Shown here: positions 42,775 to 52,504 of the stretch, piece by piece | Numbering within the stretch: position 1 is the first letter of the stretch | Layout of the letters: every line of letters begins with the position of its first letter | Assembly (NCBI RefSeq): GCF_905404315.1 | Contig: NC_066265.1 | Span: 26,746,501 to 26,810,500 of the forward strand | DNA: 64,000 nt | Origin: Leptidea sinapis | Lineage: Eukaryota; Arthropoda; Insecta; Lepidoptera; Pieridae | Direction: 5' to 3' | Notes under the pieces: generated by a model | The model's database searches: none | Told to the model about the DNA's origin: nothing | What the model saw: only the letters and a program-made list of their open reading frames with translations | Translations under genes and position numbers: made by a program

Positions 42775-43215
42775 TTAGATAATTTATAAGTCTAGATAGT
42801 CTCTTGCTGTAACACAACCGAAAAAAACAGGCAAGGATTGTTACTTTAGTGTGCGTGACAAGCCTTTTTACACTCGCGATTTGTTTGACACATTGTGTTA
42901 GTTAATTGCTCAAAAAAGAGGTTAAATCTAAACTCAATTTTTCTCGACGTTTACACAGCTACGGCCGTTATCAATAACCTATCTATCCTTAGTTTAACCC
43001 ACTAGAGGTAGATAAATCTACCCTTTTACGCTTACTTACATTTCAATAACCTATCGACAGATAGCATTGGATTATAACTAATAATATTGGACATAACTAT
43101 GGATAGATAAGATCTGGTCATTAAAAGGTAATGGCAATCTATCCGTTACTAGAGATACGTTATTTAAAATGGCCGTTAGTCTATCTAGACGTATAAATGA
43201 TCTAAGATTTTAGTT
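42775..43215. mobile_element. MITE-A carrying a nested MITE-B-like element
   Basis: Outer ends are inverted: TAGATAATTTATAAGTCTAG at 42778 and CTAGACGTATAAATGATCTA ending at 43206. Inside, 42958-43172 has ends CGGCCGTTATCAATAACC and GGTTATTTAAAATGGCCG-like. The uninterrupted junction (CACAGCTATCACAATCTATC) is seen, reversed, at 48623-48735. Confidence 0.7.
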
Positions 43216-43452
43216 TATAGTAATGATGGACTCTGTCCCCTAGAATATGCGGGTAAAAATGTAAGACAATTATCAGACATTGTTACAGTTCACCTAGTTT
43301 GCTTTAGTAATTTATCTTTGGGCTGCACAAGAGGGATAGCCCGCACGCTATTTTCAATTAAGTTCCTAAACAATGTCGGTAATTTCAAAAGAATTGTGAT
43401 TTTTAAAATCCTGTTGGAAGCATAAAAATTTGATGAACAAGAGATTTCTAGA

Positions 43453-43675
43453 TCTAATATATATAAAATTCTCGCGCCCTGGTCCTTATTATCAAACTCT
43501 ACTGAAACGGCAGAATCGATTTGTATCAAATTTTGTGTGCATATCGGGTAGGTCTGAGAATCGGCCAACATCTATTTTTCATGTATCCCTAAATGATAAA
43601 GGTGAACCACCTCCCCAACCCCTAAATATGTTTCTTTAATTTTTATAGCAATACAATGTTTGCTGGGTCAGCTAG
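43453..43675 (+). mobile_element. Helitron-like family 2
   Basis: TCTAATATATATAAAATTCT to TGCTGGGTCAGCTAG, flanked by A and T; 223 bp. Confidence 0.75.
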
Positions 43676-43957
43676 TAATACAATAATATTCTGGATTCCA
43701 GACTTAGATAGACATAACACAGCTTATATTAAATATAAATACTAAACAGCTGTACATACCAATGGAATAGATATATTATATACATTGCTATTATCATCTC
43801 TCGGAGGATGCAATTGTAATTAAAGTTGACATTTCAGTTCTGTTCATAAATTAGTTTCATGTCTACTCAATGTTGATTAATAGCACCATAAATATTATTG
43901 AATTTAGTGAATACCTTAAAGACATAATTCTAATTTAGTTTATCGCTAACTTTCGTA

Positions 43958-44092
43958 AAGCGCGTACACCTTCCTTAAAGGCCGGCAACGCTCCTGTGAT
44001 TCCTCTGGTGTTGCAAGAGATTGTGGGCGGCGGTGATCACTTAACAACAGGTGACCCGTACGCTCGTTTGTCCTCCTATTCCATAAAAAAAA
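43958..44092 (+). mobile_element. Jockey-like 3' tail
   Basis: GCGCGTACACCTTCCTTAAA, GGCGGTGATCACTTAACAAC and CGTTTGTCCTCCTATTCCAT + As. Very short 5' truncation product. Confidence 0.8.
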
Positions 44093-44159
44093 ACGTTATT
44101 TACATAAAGTAAAAGCTAAATTCTAACAGCCTTAACAAGTTACCAGGGAATCCGTTTCT

Positions 44160-44480
44160 ACACAGTAAAGCGGTGGTGGTGGTAGAGCCGCTCTAATTCT
44201 ACCACCTTTGAGGTTGTTGTGCTCTCAGCGGTCAGTACGGGTCTTCAACTCGTCTCCCGGACATGCTCGGGGTCTGGGATAATGCTTTTCACGCGCACAC
44301 CTCGCCCTCTCTGGAGTTCATGGGCTGTCTGTCCTTAGTCTGCACCGGGATTGAGGACAATAGCCCTCCTCAATGAGAAGATTACTCCTTTTCTTGAGCC
44401 ATCCAGTGGCCCGGCGTGGAACCATAACAGTGAATCGGGTCTCCACTCGAGCACAGTCCGACTATATTTAATACCAGTAA
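44160..44480. repeat. GC-rich unassigned block
   Basis: Markedly GC-rich (GGTGGTGGTGGTAGAGCCGC, CCCGGACATGCTCGGGGTCT, CCAGTGGCCCGGCGTGGAAC). The text resembles the body of a retroelement more than a gene. I find no other copy in the window and no frame I can defend. Confidence 0.35.
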
Positions 44481-44569
44481 TTGATTCCCGTTTACACCTT
44501 AACCTTTTAAAATAAGGAAATCAAAATCATTCTATTAAGCTCATACTAAATGTATGGGAGTGTTTAGTT

Positions 44570-45037
44570 TTTTTTATGAAAATAAGGGATGAGACGAGCC
44601 GAACGTTCAGCTGCTAGTAATTGATACGTCCTGCCCATTACAATTCAGTGCCGCTCAGGATTCTTGAAATAGAATTTTTTTTGAAGTAGGCGTTATTGTG
44701 CGGAAAACCATAGTTATACAAATGATTTGAGTTTTCTTTAGTGTTGATTCCGCCAATATTTGTCTTTAAACAATTACGGAATTAACACTAAATAAAACTC
44801 TAATCATTTGTATAATTCTTGAAATACCCAAAAATTCTGTACGGCACTACAACTGCGCTCGTCACCTTGAGACATAAGATGTTAAGTCTCATTTGCCCAG
44901 TAATTTCACAAGCTACGGCGCCCTTCAGACCGAAACACAGTAATGCTTACACATTGCTGCTTCACGGCAGAAATAGGCACCGTTGTGGTACCTATAATCT
45001 AGCCGGCATCCTGTGCAAAGGAGCCTCCCACTGGTTT
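44570..45037 (-). mobile_element. SINE-like ~310-bp repeat (minus) split by a 144-bp insertion
   Basis: Halves 44570-44670 and 44815-45037. ATTCTTGAAAT occurs at both junctions (44660-44670, 44815-44825), where other copies have the site once. The insert 44671-44814 is itself hairpin-like. Confidence 0.82.
44671..44814. mobile_element. Small hairpin insertion with 11-bp flanking repeat
   Basis: ATACAAATGATTTGAGTTTT (44732-44751) is inverted against AAAACTCTAATCATTTGTAT (44794-44813), with the related pieces AGTGTTGATTCCG and CGGAATTAACACT inside. It shares GATTTGAGTTTTTC-type arms with the palindrome 33646-34091 and is probably a derivative. Confidence 0.6.
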
Positions 45038-45322
45038 AGTACCAAATTTTTTAATAATGCTCGTTTTTAAAAAGTAATTGATGTCATTTTACTGATCACG
45101 TAACTTCCTTTCGATATCAATTTAAAGTTTTTTGATATCTGTAATAGTAACGGAATACTGGCAGGTTACACTTAACAATTACACGCTGTATACTAAAACA
45201 TAATTCTAATACATAATATGATTCATTATACATCAATAAACCTATGATTACACACAATTTCATTTAATGTTGCCAATGATTTTAATTTAACTTCCCTACT
45301 AATTGACAATTATTTTTTGCAG
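45038..45322 (+). other. Intron end before the coding exon
   Basis: AT-rich, ending in CAATTATTTTTTGCAG, a good polypyrimidine tract and acceptor (AG 45321-45322). Confidence 0.6.
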
Positions 45323-45752
45323 TCACTCCGGAGCCAGTGATAAACTCCCCTCGTCCTATTGGTCAGCAATCTCCTTTACCGGGTATAGAAGAAGAGGACG
45401 ATTCCGATTGGCCTCTAGAAGACGCCACAGACGCAACATTCACGCCATCCTATAAGAGTACGAGAAGTAGTACAGATACTGCATTCACTTCATCAAGAAG
45501 TTCTGGCAAAAAACGTTTCGGTAGTCCATCATCAGTTAAGATATGCATATCAGCAGCAGCAAGGAAGTCCAATAAGGCCCGAAAGCGTGGCTCAGCAACT
45601 GTTGGTGCTTCACCTTCTGGCCAGGGTGGAGACGAAGTGCTTCCTAATCAACAATTCGCCAGGATGCAAGCTGAACAAGGCAGTATCGGAGAACTACAAA
45701 AGTACCATGGAAGGTATCTTAAGAGCCGACGGCATACCCTCGCCAATGTTCG
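45323..45752 (+). CDS. Internal coding exon of an unidentified host gene
   Basis: Bounded by TTTTTTGCAG (acceptor) and CG|GTAAGT (donor at 45753). Taking 2 nt from a split codon, 142 full codons are open (45325-45750) and 2 nt remain: entry phase 1, exit phase 2. The peptide begins TPEPVINSPRPIGQQSPLPG, then an acidic cluster EEEDDSDW, a Ser/Thr-rich stretch, a basic segment ARKSNKARKR that could be nuclear-localising, a coil-prone EQGSIGELQKYHGRYLK, and RRHTLANVR. RRHT fits the R-R-x-S/T site of PKA-type kinases, and RRHTLA recalls salt-inducible kinases, but the rest does not obviously match them. It looks like a disordered regulatory part of a signalling or nuclear protein. Composition and codon use differ from the repeats. 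No second coding exon is convincing within the window. Confidence 0.75.
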
Positions 45753-45805
45753 GTAAGTCTTAGGAAGTTTAATCGAGATATAATAGGAAAAATGAAACTT
45801 TTCGG

Positions 45806-45825
45806 TTTAGGTTAGGTTAGGTTAG
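45806..45825 (+). repeat. Short interstitial TTAGG array
   Basis: About four copies of TTAGG, the insect telomeric unit, 50 bp after the exon. Too short to mean more than chance or a telomerase-type repair scar. Confidence 0.5.
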
Positions 45826-45983
45826 AAAATGATAATATATGTATTCTGTGTACAGATAAACTTTTCTTGCATAAATAAATTTATTAATTTAAAAATCTTT
45901 AATTCTTTATACAGCTAATAGTTGTAATTCTTATTTAGTTTTTAATGGTAACTTTAAATTATGTAAATATAATTTCTGTCGAT

Positions 45984-46440
45984 TATTTAGTTATTTTCAC
46001 AGTATTATGTCCTATATTGTTACTAGCTGACCTGGCAAACGTTGTTTTGCCATATAAATTCTATATGTAAACCTTCCTTGAGCTTCAAAGAATCTACTAC
46101 AAAAGATTTCATTGAGATCGTCCGAATAGTTTAGGAGTTATTAGGGAACATACAAACATACATTCTCTTGTATATATATAGATTAGACAGTGCAGCTGAT
46201 ATTAATTCAATCTTTGTGTTGCAGAAGAAGGCTTATCGCGATATTTATAACCCAGGTCCTAAAGAATCATTACGAGGAAATTTTAAATAAATATATATTT
46301 TGACTGTCGCATCTCAATATATTATTGATAATAATATGTTCTTTGTGTTGATTAGCGTAAAACATTCGGCACTGTTACGATTTTATGAAATAATCCTAGA
46401 AACTGATATAATTATCCAAAAGCATATTTTAAGGAAACCA
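45984..46440 (+). pseudogene. CR1-like RT fragment interrupted by a Helitron
   Basis: 45990-46022 (TTAGTTATTTTCACAGTATT) and 46183-46440 match 53892-54090 of the better CR1 copy; the frame includes ADINSIFVLQKKAYRDIYNP, GPKESLRGNFK and, after a stop, LTVASQYIIDNNM. A 160-bp Helitron-like element separates the halves. C-terminal RT only. Confidence 0.78.
46023..46182 (-). mobile_element. 160-bp Helitron-like insertion with precise ends
   Basis: CTAG (46023-46026) to GA (46181-46182) on the plus strand, that is TC...CTAG on the minus. Flanks A and T join to give the uninterrupted CR1 text (TATTGTTA|TGGGGCAGTG in the 53781 copy). No target duplication. Confidence 0.82.
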
Positions 46441-46801
46441 TCTAATTTAAAATTATTATTATATATATGTATACCATACAAAATCAATACGTTATGTCGA
46501 TATTATCTTTGTTGTAAATATTATTAACTATTTACATTAATCACAACCTAATTAATATGCCATATTATCTATGTTTGACATAAGTTATGGAACTGTCGAT
46601 AATACGAAAGCAATAATTATTGGTGGCATTGTAATACACAAATGCATTACCATTGATAGACGGTCATGCGATAATTCACAACATTAAACGATCAAGCTAA
46701 AAGTAATATCAATTTTAATAATGTTAGTTTTCTTAGCTATCTTTAGTGCTGATAAGAAAATATTGCATTCAGCATTATAATTGTTCCGCACCAATAAGTT
46801 A

Positions 46802-47440
46802 TCTATCTATATATATAAAAATGAATTGCTGTTCGTTAGTCTCGCTAAAACTCGAGAACCGCTGGACCGATTTGGCTAATTTTGGTCTTGAATTGTTTGT
46901 GGAAGTCCAGGGAAGGTTTAAAAGGTGAATAAATATGAAAGTGTTTGGAATTAAATAAAAACAACAATTTTGTTTTCCTTTGATGTGTCCCCCGTCGTCC
47001 GATATTTGTTTTGTATGGACATCTTTTCTATGAGAGAATTTATTGCCGCACGGTTTGACAGTTCTGGCGTAAAACAATTTCATTACAACAACAGGGAGCA
47101 TATTTTACGAAATAATTCTTGATGTAATGATATATTATTGACAAATTCATAAAAAACATTATTTTTTTTATTACTAGCTGATACCTTGCGACGTCGTTCG
47201 CGTTGTATTTTTACACCTTGGGTTACATAACTGGACTTTTAGTAGGGATCCCTAATTTTTTTGAAAATGTTATATAGCCTATAACACTCAGGGATAATGT
47301 AGCTTCCCAACAGTGGAAGAATTATTCAAATCGGTTCAGTAGTTGCGGAGCCTATTCAATGCAAACAAACAAACAATCAAATCTTTCCTCTTTATAATAT
47401 TAGTATAGATATACAGAACAACGTCTGTCGGGTCAACTAG
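46802..47440 (+). mobile_element. Helitron-like family 1 with a nested Helitron
   Basis: TCTATATATATAAAAATGAA start (46802 or 46806) to GGGTCAACTAG (47440). The host element is continuous on either side of the nested one at 47174-47409. Confidence 0.78.
47174..47409 (-). mobile_element. Nested Helitron-like element
   Basis: CTAG at 47174-47177 and GA at 47408-47409, flanked by A and T of the outer element. Its interior (GCGACGTCGTTCGCGTTGTA, AATCGGTTCAGTAGTTGCGG) is a different family from the outer one. Confidence 0.75.
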
Positions 47441-47477
47441 TATTATATATAATTTGATGTTGAGAAGTTATTGTAAT

Positions 47478-47635
47478 TACAAACCCGGTTTTAGTAAAAA
47501 CTAGTTTTTCCTAGGCTGAACGGGTTTGTCCAAAGGCTGATAGGAGAAACTAGTTTGACCTAGTCTGTATCGGTTTATCCTATCGCCTAAAGGATGAACT
47601 GATTCGACAAATCCGTATAGCCTAGGCTCAAATAA
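47478..47635. repeat. Local array of palindromic ~35-50 bp subunits
   Basis: Alternating, partly inverted repeats: AACTAGTTTTTCCTAGGCTG, GAAACTAGTTTGACCTAGTC, CGGTTTATCCTATCGCC, CCTATACGGATTTGTCGAATC reversed. The words ACTAGTTT, CCTAG and GGTTTATCC/GGTTTGTCC recur in both orientations. Confidence 0.55.
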
Positions 47636-47959
47636 TTAGTTAAAAAGTAAAGTTTTCGAATGGCGACCACGTACAAAAAGACGCAGTGTTGGTAAGCCTC
47701 TACAAGATGGATTGACAATCTGGTCAAATCGCTGGATGCCTTTGTCCTGCAGTGTACGTCTTCCGGCTGATGATGATGAATCCTTTAAAAAGTGTTTTAT
47801 TTATAAGAAAATATAACTTAAATTTAACAATGAATGCCACCACAAGTAGTACCCGTTTACAAACATGACGCACGGATCAGCAGTCGCTTGCCTCGAACAT
47901 ATAAAGAAAGGGAACGATCCGCCCTACAACGCCGCCACAAGTAATCATATTTAATCGAG
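47636..47959. other. Unassigned stretch
   Basis: 'AAAGTGTTTTATTTATAAG' at 47790 recalls the arm of the 33646 palindrome. No gene. Confidence 0.35.
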
Positions 47960-48548
47960 TATTTATTTATTTATTTATTTAGAAATACCAACATTTGTTT
48001 ACATTGATGCGTTATATATTTATAATACAGACTAAATATAATGTGCTTAATGTAACAAACAATAACAGGTATCTACCACATGCTTTAATAATTTTCACAA
48101 AGTAAATATTAGTTTAAGAGGAAAAAAAATATACGCTAACAAGTAATAATGGTTAAATGATTTGGTTTTAAATTATTATTATTTAAGATTATTATATATA
48201 TATTATAAAACTAAGTAACATAATTATTATGACTACATTTTATTCACTAAACTTACATAAAAATAATTTACGAACTGTATAGACAGAAGTCGTGAAATTA
48301 ATATCGATGTAATCGCTATATATGTTTACCATCTTGCACAGCCTAGGAATAGGAGAGTTCGCTCCAAACATACATCTTCGAACCGGTGGAACTAGCGGAG
48401 TAATTTGCTTCCGGAGATATCTACTAGGGACACGAAAATTAATTTTATTCAGAAGCTAAGGACAGTCAATCTTGTCATTTAAAAGTTTTAATACAATGAT
48501 AAGATCGATTAGAGTTCGCCTGTCTTCTAAGGAAGTCATTTTGAAAAA
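47960..48548 (-). pseudogene. Non-LTR RT C-terminus with one stop, plus tail
   Basis: Minus-strand frame 48548-48236: FKMTSLEDRRTLIDLIIVLK, then LLNDKIDCP, stop, LLNKINFRVPSRYLRKQITP, CMFGANSPIPRLCKMVNIYS and a natural end. The SLEDRR...LY..LN......L...I...VP pattern is the polymerase C-terminus of a CR1/jockey-type element distinct from the two others here. A single TAG breaks it. The tail continues to the (ATTT)n tract near 47965-47985. Confidence 0.7.
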
Positions 48549-48735
48549 GTATCAAAAGGACTGCAATATGCCATTAATTTAGACTCCTTTAGATGCGTAA
48601 AAGGTTATGAGATTTATTATTAGATCATTTATGCGTCTAGATAGATTGTGATAGCTGTGAAAACGTCGAAAAAAAATGACGTTGACTGTTAATACAATGT
48701 GACATACAAATCGCGAGTGTAAGAGTAAATATCGT
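48549..48735 (-). mobile_element. MITE-A, one end (empty for MITE-B)
   Basis: 48623-48735: GATCATTTATGCGTCTAGAT, TGTGATAGCTGTGAAAACGT and CAAATCGCGAGTGTAAGAG. Gives the uninterrupted sequence at the point where MITE-B sits in 42775-43215. Confidence 0.6.
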
Positions 48736-49265
48736 AATATAAATTATCTTAGCGTAAAATTCCTTTGCAAATATAAATAATAAATTCATAAATGTATTAT
48801 CAAAGTGCTCGATAATCGAGAGAATTTATCTCACAATTAAGCTTCTACAAAGTCAACCAAGTTGTGCCAAGTCTGCGGCAAGTGTCCAACGTTAGCTGCG
48901 AACAACTTTTTCAATTTAACATAGTTTTGTTCTAGATCTGTCCTGTATAATCTCGTTACAAACTTCTTCTTCTTTAATTACACAGCTACGTTTTATGCTA
49001 GTAATAAGGCTGATTTTGCCTCAACGATTCTTTTATTGCGATCGTTAAATACAGCAAACAGGAATATAATATCCACTCATTAAGTACCCACCTACTTTGT
49101 ATTTCATACACTTAGGTGGTTTTATGTTTATTAGGTTATTAAAACTTGGACATTTATTTTGAGGAATATATTATTTCATCGGGCTTGAATATTGACAACT
49201 GGAGATTTAATGAACAAGCTTAATTTTAAGTTCATATTTTAATAGTTATAATATGTAATTATTTT
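48736..49265. other. AT-rich non-coding stretch
   Basis: No recognised feature. Confidence 0.4.
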
Positions 49266-50026
49266 AGCTTGATTGCGCGCGTACAATTGCGAAGAAAAAT
49301 GAATCCACTTTTATCCTCTTTATTATATTGTGCGTACTAGTTATGCAAACGATTACGGAATAAAAGGCAGAAAATATATTATCAAATTGAAAAAGAAATT
49401 TATACAATATATTTGAAATTATCAGAACACGAATTTTTGTTTACGGTTTACGACACGCACATGCGGTCGGTCACTTGGTCGCACTTAACGCACTTATTTA
49501 CTCTCGATTCTAGTCAGCGCAATGTAGCTGTACGCGCGTAGTAATACATCAGCGCTGGACTAAGCGCGATCATATGTTTTCATTGTTGTCGCTTTGCTTG
49601 ATCAAAGTCAGCTTTGAGCGTCGGTCGAGCACTAAATGCAGCCTAACGCTGATGAATTGCTACGCGCGTACAGCTACGTCGCGCTGACGAGAATCGTCAG
49701 TCGAGCTCGTCGGCCCTGCGTACGTCGGTCCATTGACGCGCTATGGCGATAAATAAGTGCGTTCACTGCGGCGCTGACCAAGCGATTGACTATATGTGCG
49801 TGTGTAGTAACATTGTAATCAAAACCATAAACAAAAATTCGTGTTCTAGCAACTTCGAATATAATATTATATAAATTTCTCCTTTATATTGACGGTCTAT
49901 AATAATTGGGTAAACATGATATCTTCTTCGTATATTATTCCGTAATTGTTTGCGTAGTGCGCACATATTAAAGAGGCGAAAAATGGATTCATTTTTCTTT
50001 GCAATTGTACACGCACAATCAAGTTT
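49266..50026. mobile_element. 761-bp long-hairpin (foldback) element
   Basis: Two arms of more than 300 bp pair across a centre near 49600-49650. Outer ends AGCTTGATTGCGCGCGTACA and, reversed, AAACTTGATTGTGCGTGTAC. Further in: GAATCCACTTTTATCCTCTT / GAATCCATTTTTCGCCTCTT, GAACACGAATTTTTGTTTA on both sides, AACGCACTTATTTA, then GTAGCTGTACGCGCGTAG. The centre is GC-rich with AGCGTCGGTCGAGCACTAAA. No ORF. Arms differ by scattered substitutions and indels. Confidence 0.8.
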
Positions 50027-50133
50027 GCTGTCAGCTGAGCACTAAACGCAACATTTTCAGGGTTCACCGCCGTAAATGCAGCCTAATAATAGACAAGATT
50101 GAATATTTTGTTTTGAAAGAATAATAAACTACG

Positions 50134-50364
50134 ACTTAGATAATTTATACGTCTAGATAAACTCTTGCTGTAAGGCAACGCATGACAACAGGCCAGGTTT
50201 ATTACTTTAGTGTGCAAGACTGCTACGTTATACACTCGCGATACGTTAGTCATTTTGTTTAATATTAGTGTATTAGTGACAATTGAGGCTAACAGTTCGC
50301 CCCTATTTTTTCAACGTGTTCATGGCTGCCACAAACCATCTAGACGTATTTATTATCTAATAAT
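50134..50364 (+). mobile_element. MITE-A, uninterrupted copy
   Basis: GATAATTTATACGTCTAGAT at the left, ATCTAGACGTATTTATTATC at the right, flanked by TA. About 230 bp with 'GTTTATTACTTTAGTGTGC' and 'TACACTCGCGATACG' inside. Long open frames through it are incidental. Confidence 0.72.
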
Positions 50365-50522
50365 AACGATATCAATATATCTTATAATATTTTTTTCATG
50401 TGACCATTTAATTAATGTAATACGTATAAGTATTTCATGTATTTGTATGCGTGAGTCACTTAATATACATTTTCAAACCCTTTTTTATATTTTAAGCATT
50501 TTTTCAAATTTTTATGAGACAT

Positions 50523-50897
50523 TAGCTGACCAGACAGACGTTGTTCTGTATATAATAAAGAAAATAATGTTTTTATATGAATTTGTCAATAATATTTCAT
50601 AACATCAAAAATTACTTCGTAAAATATGCACCCTGCTGTCGTAATGAAATTGTTTCACAGCAGAACTGTCAAACCGTGCGTCAATATATTCACTCATAGA
50701 AATTATGTATGGACACATCAAAGGAAAAACAAATTTGTTGTTTTTATTTAATTTAGCAGCATTTTTCTATTTATTCACCTTTTAAACCTTCTCTGGACTT
50801 CCACAAATAATTCAAGACCAAAATTAGCCAATTCGGTCCAGCCCTTCTCGAGTCTTAGCGAGACTAACGAACAGCAATTGATTTTTATATATATAGA
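50523..50897 (-). mobile_element. Helitron-like family 1, minus
   Basis: TTAGCTGACCAGACAGACG (eroded CTAG) to CTATATATATAAAAATCAAT reversed at 50897. Contains 'GCAGAACTGTCAAACCGTGC' and 'GGACACATCAAAGG'. Confidence 0.72.
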
Positions 50898-51139
50898 TAG
50901 ATTACTTCATAATTATGAACTGTCTAGTAGAGACAAACTCTACTAATAATTCCATACCCTGTACGTTTTTGTTACAAAAAGGCTTGGCGTTTAATGTCCC
51001 TAGTTATGGATCGTAACTCTTTTACAACACGTAACAATTTACTTTACAAGTAAAAATTTGTGCTGCAATCACGATATGGCAAAGCCATACTTTTTGAAGT
51101 TTCGTAACGAAATGAAATAAAACGAAACAACGTAACTGT
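50898..51139. other. Non-coding stretch
   Basis: No recognised feature. Confidence 0.4.
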
Positions 51140-51720
51140 TGGATTCAATTACTAATTGTGACAGTAATCACGACCATCATGTTCATGAAGCATCCTGACA
51201 CAAACAATGAGTTCCCAAGGTTGATGCATCGAATATACGGTAATTTATATTTATACTGTTCTTCCTTTATTACTTTTCATGAAATCTTAATATATATAAA
51301 TTACGTGACACGTTGTTTGTCCGCGATGGACTCCTAAACTAATGAACGGATTTAGATGGGGTGCAGTGCATGGAGTGCAATTTAGTCCAACTTGAGAGAT
51401 AGGATAGTTTTTATTTCGATTTGGAACCCATAATTATTTTTATTTCCAATATTTCTTTTGTATGGACATATTTTCTGTGAGAGAATTTATTGACGCACGG
51501 TTTGACAGTTCTGCTGTGAAACAATTTCTGTATAACAACAGTGAGCATATTTTCTTCTTCAGTTCTTGACGTTATGAAATATTATTGAAAATTTCATCAA
51601 AAAAAAACAGTATTTTATTTATTATGTACAGAACAACGTCTGTCGGGTCAGCTAGTAGTTTATATTATTATTATTATAACACGACTCATATATTGATTGA
51701 CAGCACCTTACAAACTTATC
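51140..51720 (+). mobile_element. Non-LTR 3' tail carrying a Helitron
   Basis: 51140-51284 and 51656-51695 together match, in opposite orientation, the continuous 27764-27990: 'AGTAATCACGACCATCATGT', 'TTACTTTTCATGAAA', then 'TAGTTTATATTAT' and 'AACACGACTCATATATTG'. Confidence 0.75.
51285..51655 (+). mobile_element. Helitron-like family 1b, precise ends
   Basis: TCTTAATATATATAAATTAC (51285) to GGGTCAGCTAG (51655), between A 51284 and T 51656. The empty paralogue at 27764-27990 reads GAAA|TAATTTATATT. 371 bp, non-coding. Confidence 0.85.
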
Positions 51721-51849
51721 TGTTATGTATATTACAGCCACTGTAAAATACTCTATTTCATTGAAAAGAGTGCCCGTTGAGTTTGTTGTATGGCATTCTC
51801 ACAAGCTCAACTTTTTACTAACATATGGTAAATTCAGTAATTTAAAAGA

Positions 51850-52035
51850 ATTATTTGTAGAGACGGTTCAGAAGCGTTTAGTTTAAGCCTATTTGAATAA
51901 AGTTAATTTGAATTTGACAAAAACTTTATGTATTTAATTTATACATATAAATGCTTGCACTTACCGGGATTCTAGCCCCGGGACCTCTAGCTTAGTAGGT
52001 AGGATCGCTAACCACTCGGCTATACAGGTTGCCAA
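51850..52035 (-). mobile_element. tRNA-derived SINE plus tail (minus)
   Basis: Minus strand: TATAGCCGAGTGGTTAGCGA (A box), CTAGAGGTCCCGGGGCTAGAATCC (B box with one inserted change), GGTAAGTGCAAGCATTTATA, then a tail with AATTCAAATTAACTTTATTC. A tRNA-like head joined to a non-LTR-like end is the classic SINE structure. Confidence 0.65.
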
Positions 52036-52504
52036 GTAGAAACAGCTTTGTAAATTTTATGAATGAAAACACAAGAGTGGTTATAATCAATACTTTATCC
52101 AGCGTATCCCGGGGTCCTCGTGCCAATGTGCTTTCATGCATAAAATATATTAAATGGGTGGATACAGCGCCCGACTTTGACTATCTAAAGTTTAATAACG
52201 AGGAATATGAAGCTCAACCTTCAAATTTGTTTTATAAAAACCATACATGTATTATATTTCACTGTCCATAGAGTATTTTACTTAGGTCATTTATATGTGT
52301 AGATAGAGTCCATAGGTTCTCAACGTGGGCGATAACGCCCCCTTGTGGGACTTTAGAAGACCCAGAGAAAATTAGGGGGCATTGAGATGGCGCAGATGGG
52401 GCGTGGGTAGATTAAAATATATAGTCTAAAAAGACAAAAAAATACACGAAAATACTCTAGAAAAAAACATATATTCAAAGTGGGCGGTGAGCAAAATAAA
52501 AAGG

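Noticed and set aside
45323..45752. Naming the exon as a salt-inducible kinase
   Set aside because: Only RRHTLA is reminiscent; no kinase or UBA sequence is present and the remaining residues do not match what I know of the family.
49440..49800. GC-rich centre of the hairpin as a CpG-island promoter
   Set aside because: It is part of the inverted-repeat arms and duplicated within the element, so it is transposon sequence.
50210..50602. 130-codon open frame on the plus strand
   Set aside because: Starts inside MITE-A and runs into a Helitron-like element; hydrophobic AT-driven composition, no domain.
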